Below, piece after piece: positions 63,802-64,000 of a DNA stretch of 64,000 nucleotides. The translations under genes and the position numbers were made by a program. The DNA is from Cranoglanis bouderius (taxonomy: Eukaryota > Chordata > Actinopteri > Siluriformes > Cranoglanididae). Every line of letters begins with the position of its first letter. The first letter of the stretch is position 1. Location: NCBI GenBank assembly GCA_023630585.1, contig CM042548.1, positions 18,405,527 through 18,469,526 on the forward strand, in the 5' to 3' direction. Below the pieces are notes generated by a model. It made no database searches. It saw nothing but the letters and a program-made list of their open reading frames with translations, and was not told where the DNA came from.

Positions 63802-64000
63802 TTGGTTAGAAGTGGCGTCTCATCGCATGCACCATCTCGACAGAAACCTACAGCCGCTTCTTTAGGGCTGATTGATCCTCCCAGGAAGTCCACCCTAGGT
63901 TTCACTCAAGCTCTGTGCATTTGCATATGAATGGAGAGGCCTGATATGTGTGAAAGCTCCCATTGATTAGAGAAAGGGGTTGCTGCCCGATATCCCACAA

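Larger units (their letters stand above)
32532..64000 (-). other. csmd1: Large csmd1 5' intron (partial), no exon found
   Basis: From the acceptor of the Sushi 1 exon to the end of the window I find no CUB 1 exon, no signal-peptide exon and no other gene. csmd genes are known for very long 5' introns. Parts with no recognisable feature are about 32.54-34.53, 34.76-35.29, 35.34-35.86, 36.36-37.14, 38.73-43.68, 43.79-44.62, 44.74-45.65, 45.9-47.81, 48.16-50.67, 52.73-55.08, 55.21-57.69, 58.27-58.88, 59.2-61.08, 62.0-62.44 and 62.97-63.77 kb. These are AT-rich with short A, T or TAAA runs. The longest open frame there (54267-54692, 141 codons) shows no domain. Confidence 0.75.

Overview
The window is intronic-rich vertebrate DNA, almost certainly from a teleost fish. 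It is AT-rich, has long microsatellites, and carries many decayed Tc1-like transposons, teleost SINE/LINE tails and foldback MITEs. The repeat mix recalls ostariophysan fish, perhaps a catfish, but that lineage guess is weak. There is no bacterial or viral gene content.

The only host gene I can support is a fragment of csmd1 (CUB and Sushi multiple domains 1) on the minus strand. Seven coding exons, in transcription order, lie at 32531-32337, 31402-31195, 21804-21692, 18817-18740, 15551-15470, 12958-12834 and 4618-4497. Every exon has AG/GT splice sites, and all six junctions keep the reading frame. Together they give 923 coding bases and one open frame of 307 codons. They encode, in order, Sushi 1, CUB 2 (two exons), a lysine-rich linker, Sushi 2 (two exons) and the first half of CUB 3. 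The signal peptide and CUB 1 exons were not found, so the 31 kb from 32532 to 64000 is read as part of a giant 5' intron. The rest of CUB 3 lies beyond position 1. Coding sequence is about 1.4% of the window.

The rest is intron filled with mobile DNA. Tc1-like elements lie at 2.6-3.4, 8.3-9.1, 11.2-12.7, 19.2-20.5, 35.9-36.4, 37.8-38.7 and 51.5-52.7 kb; all are defective. The pair at 19.2 and 51.5 kb share the same internal deletions and form one non-autonomous subfamily. A 5'-truncated LINE at 22.3 kb sits inside a minisatellite of about 40 bp units (22.1-23.4 kb). A roughly 620 bp unclassified element is present twice (14.5 and 50.7 kb), and its first copy interrupts an older repeat whose less disturbed copy is at 61.1-61.6 kb. 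Further elements include SINE-like repeats, foldback MITEs (55.1, 57.7 kb), a hAT-like MITE (31.9-32.2 kb) next to the Sushi 1 exon, and several dispersed families shared between distant introns.

No previously undescribed multi-gene system is visible. The most interesting items are the paired deletion-derivative transposons, the unclassified 620 bp element with a conserved short ORF, the nested insertions, and the way transposons crowd csmd1 splice sites.
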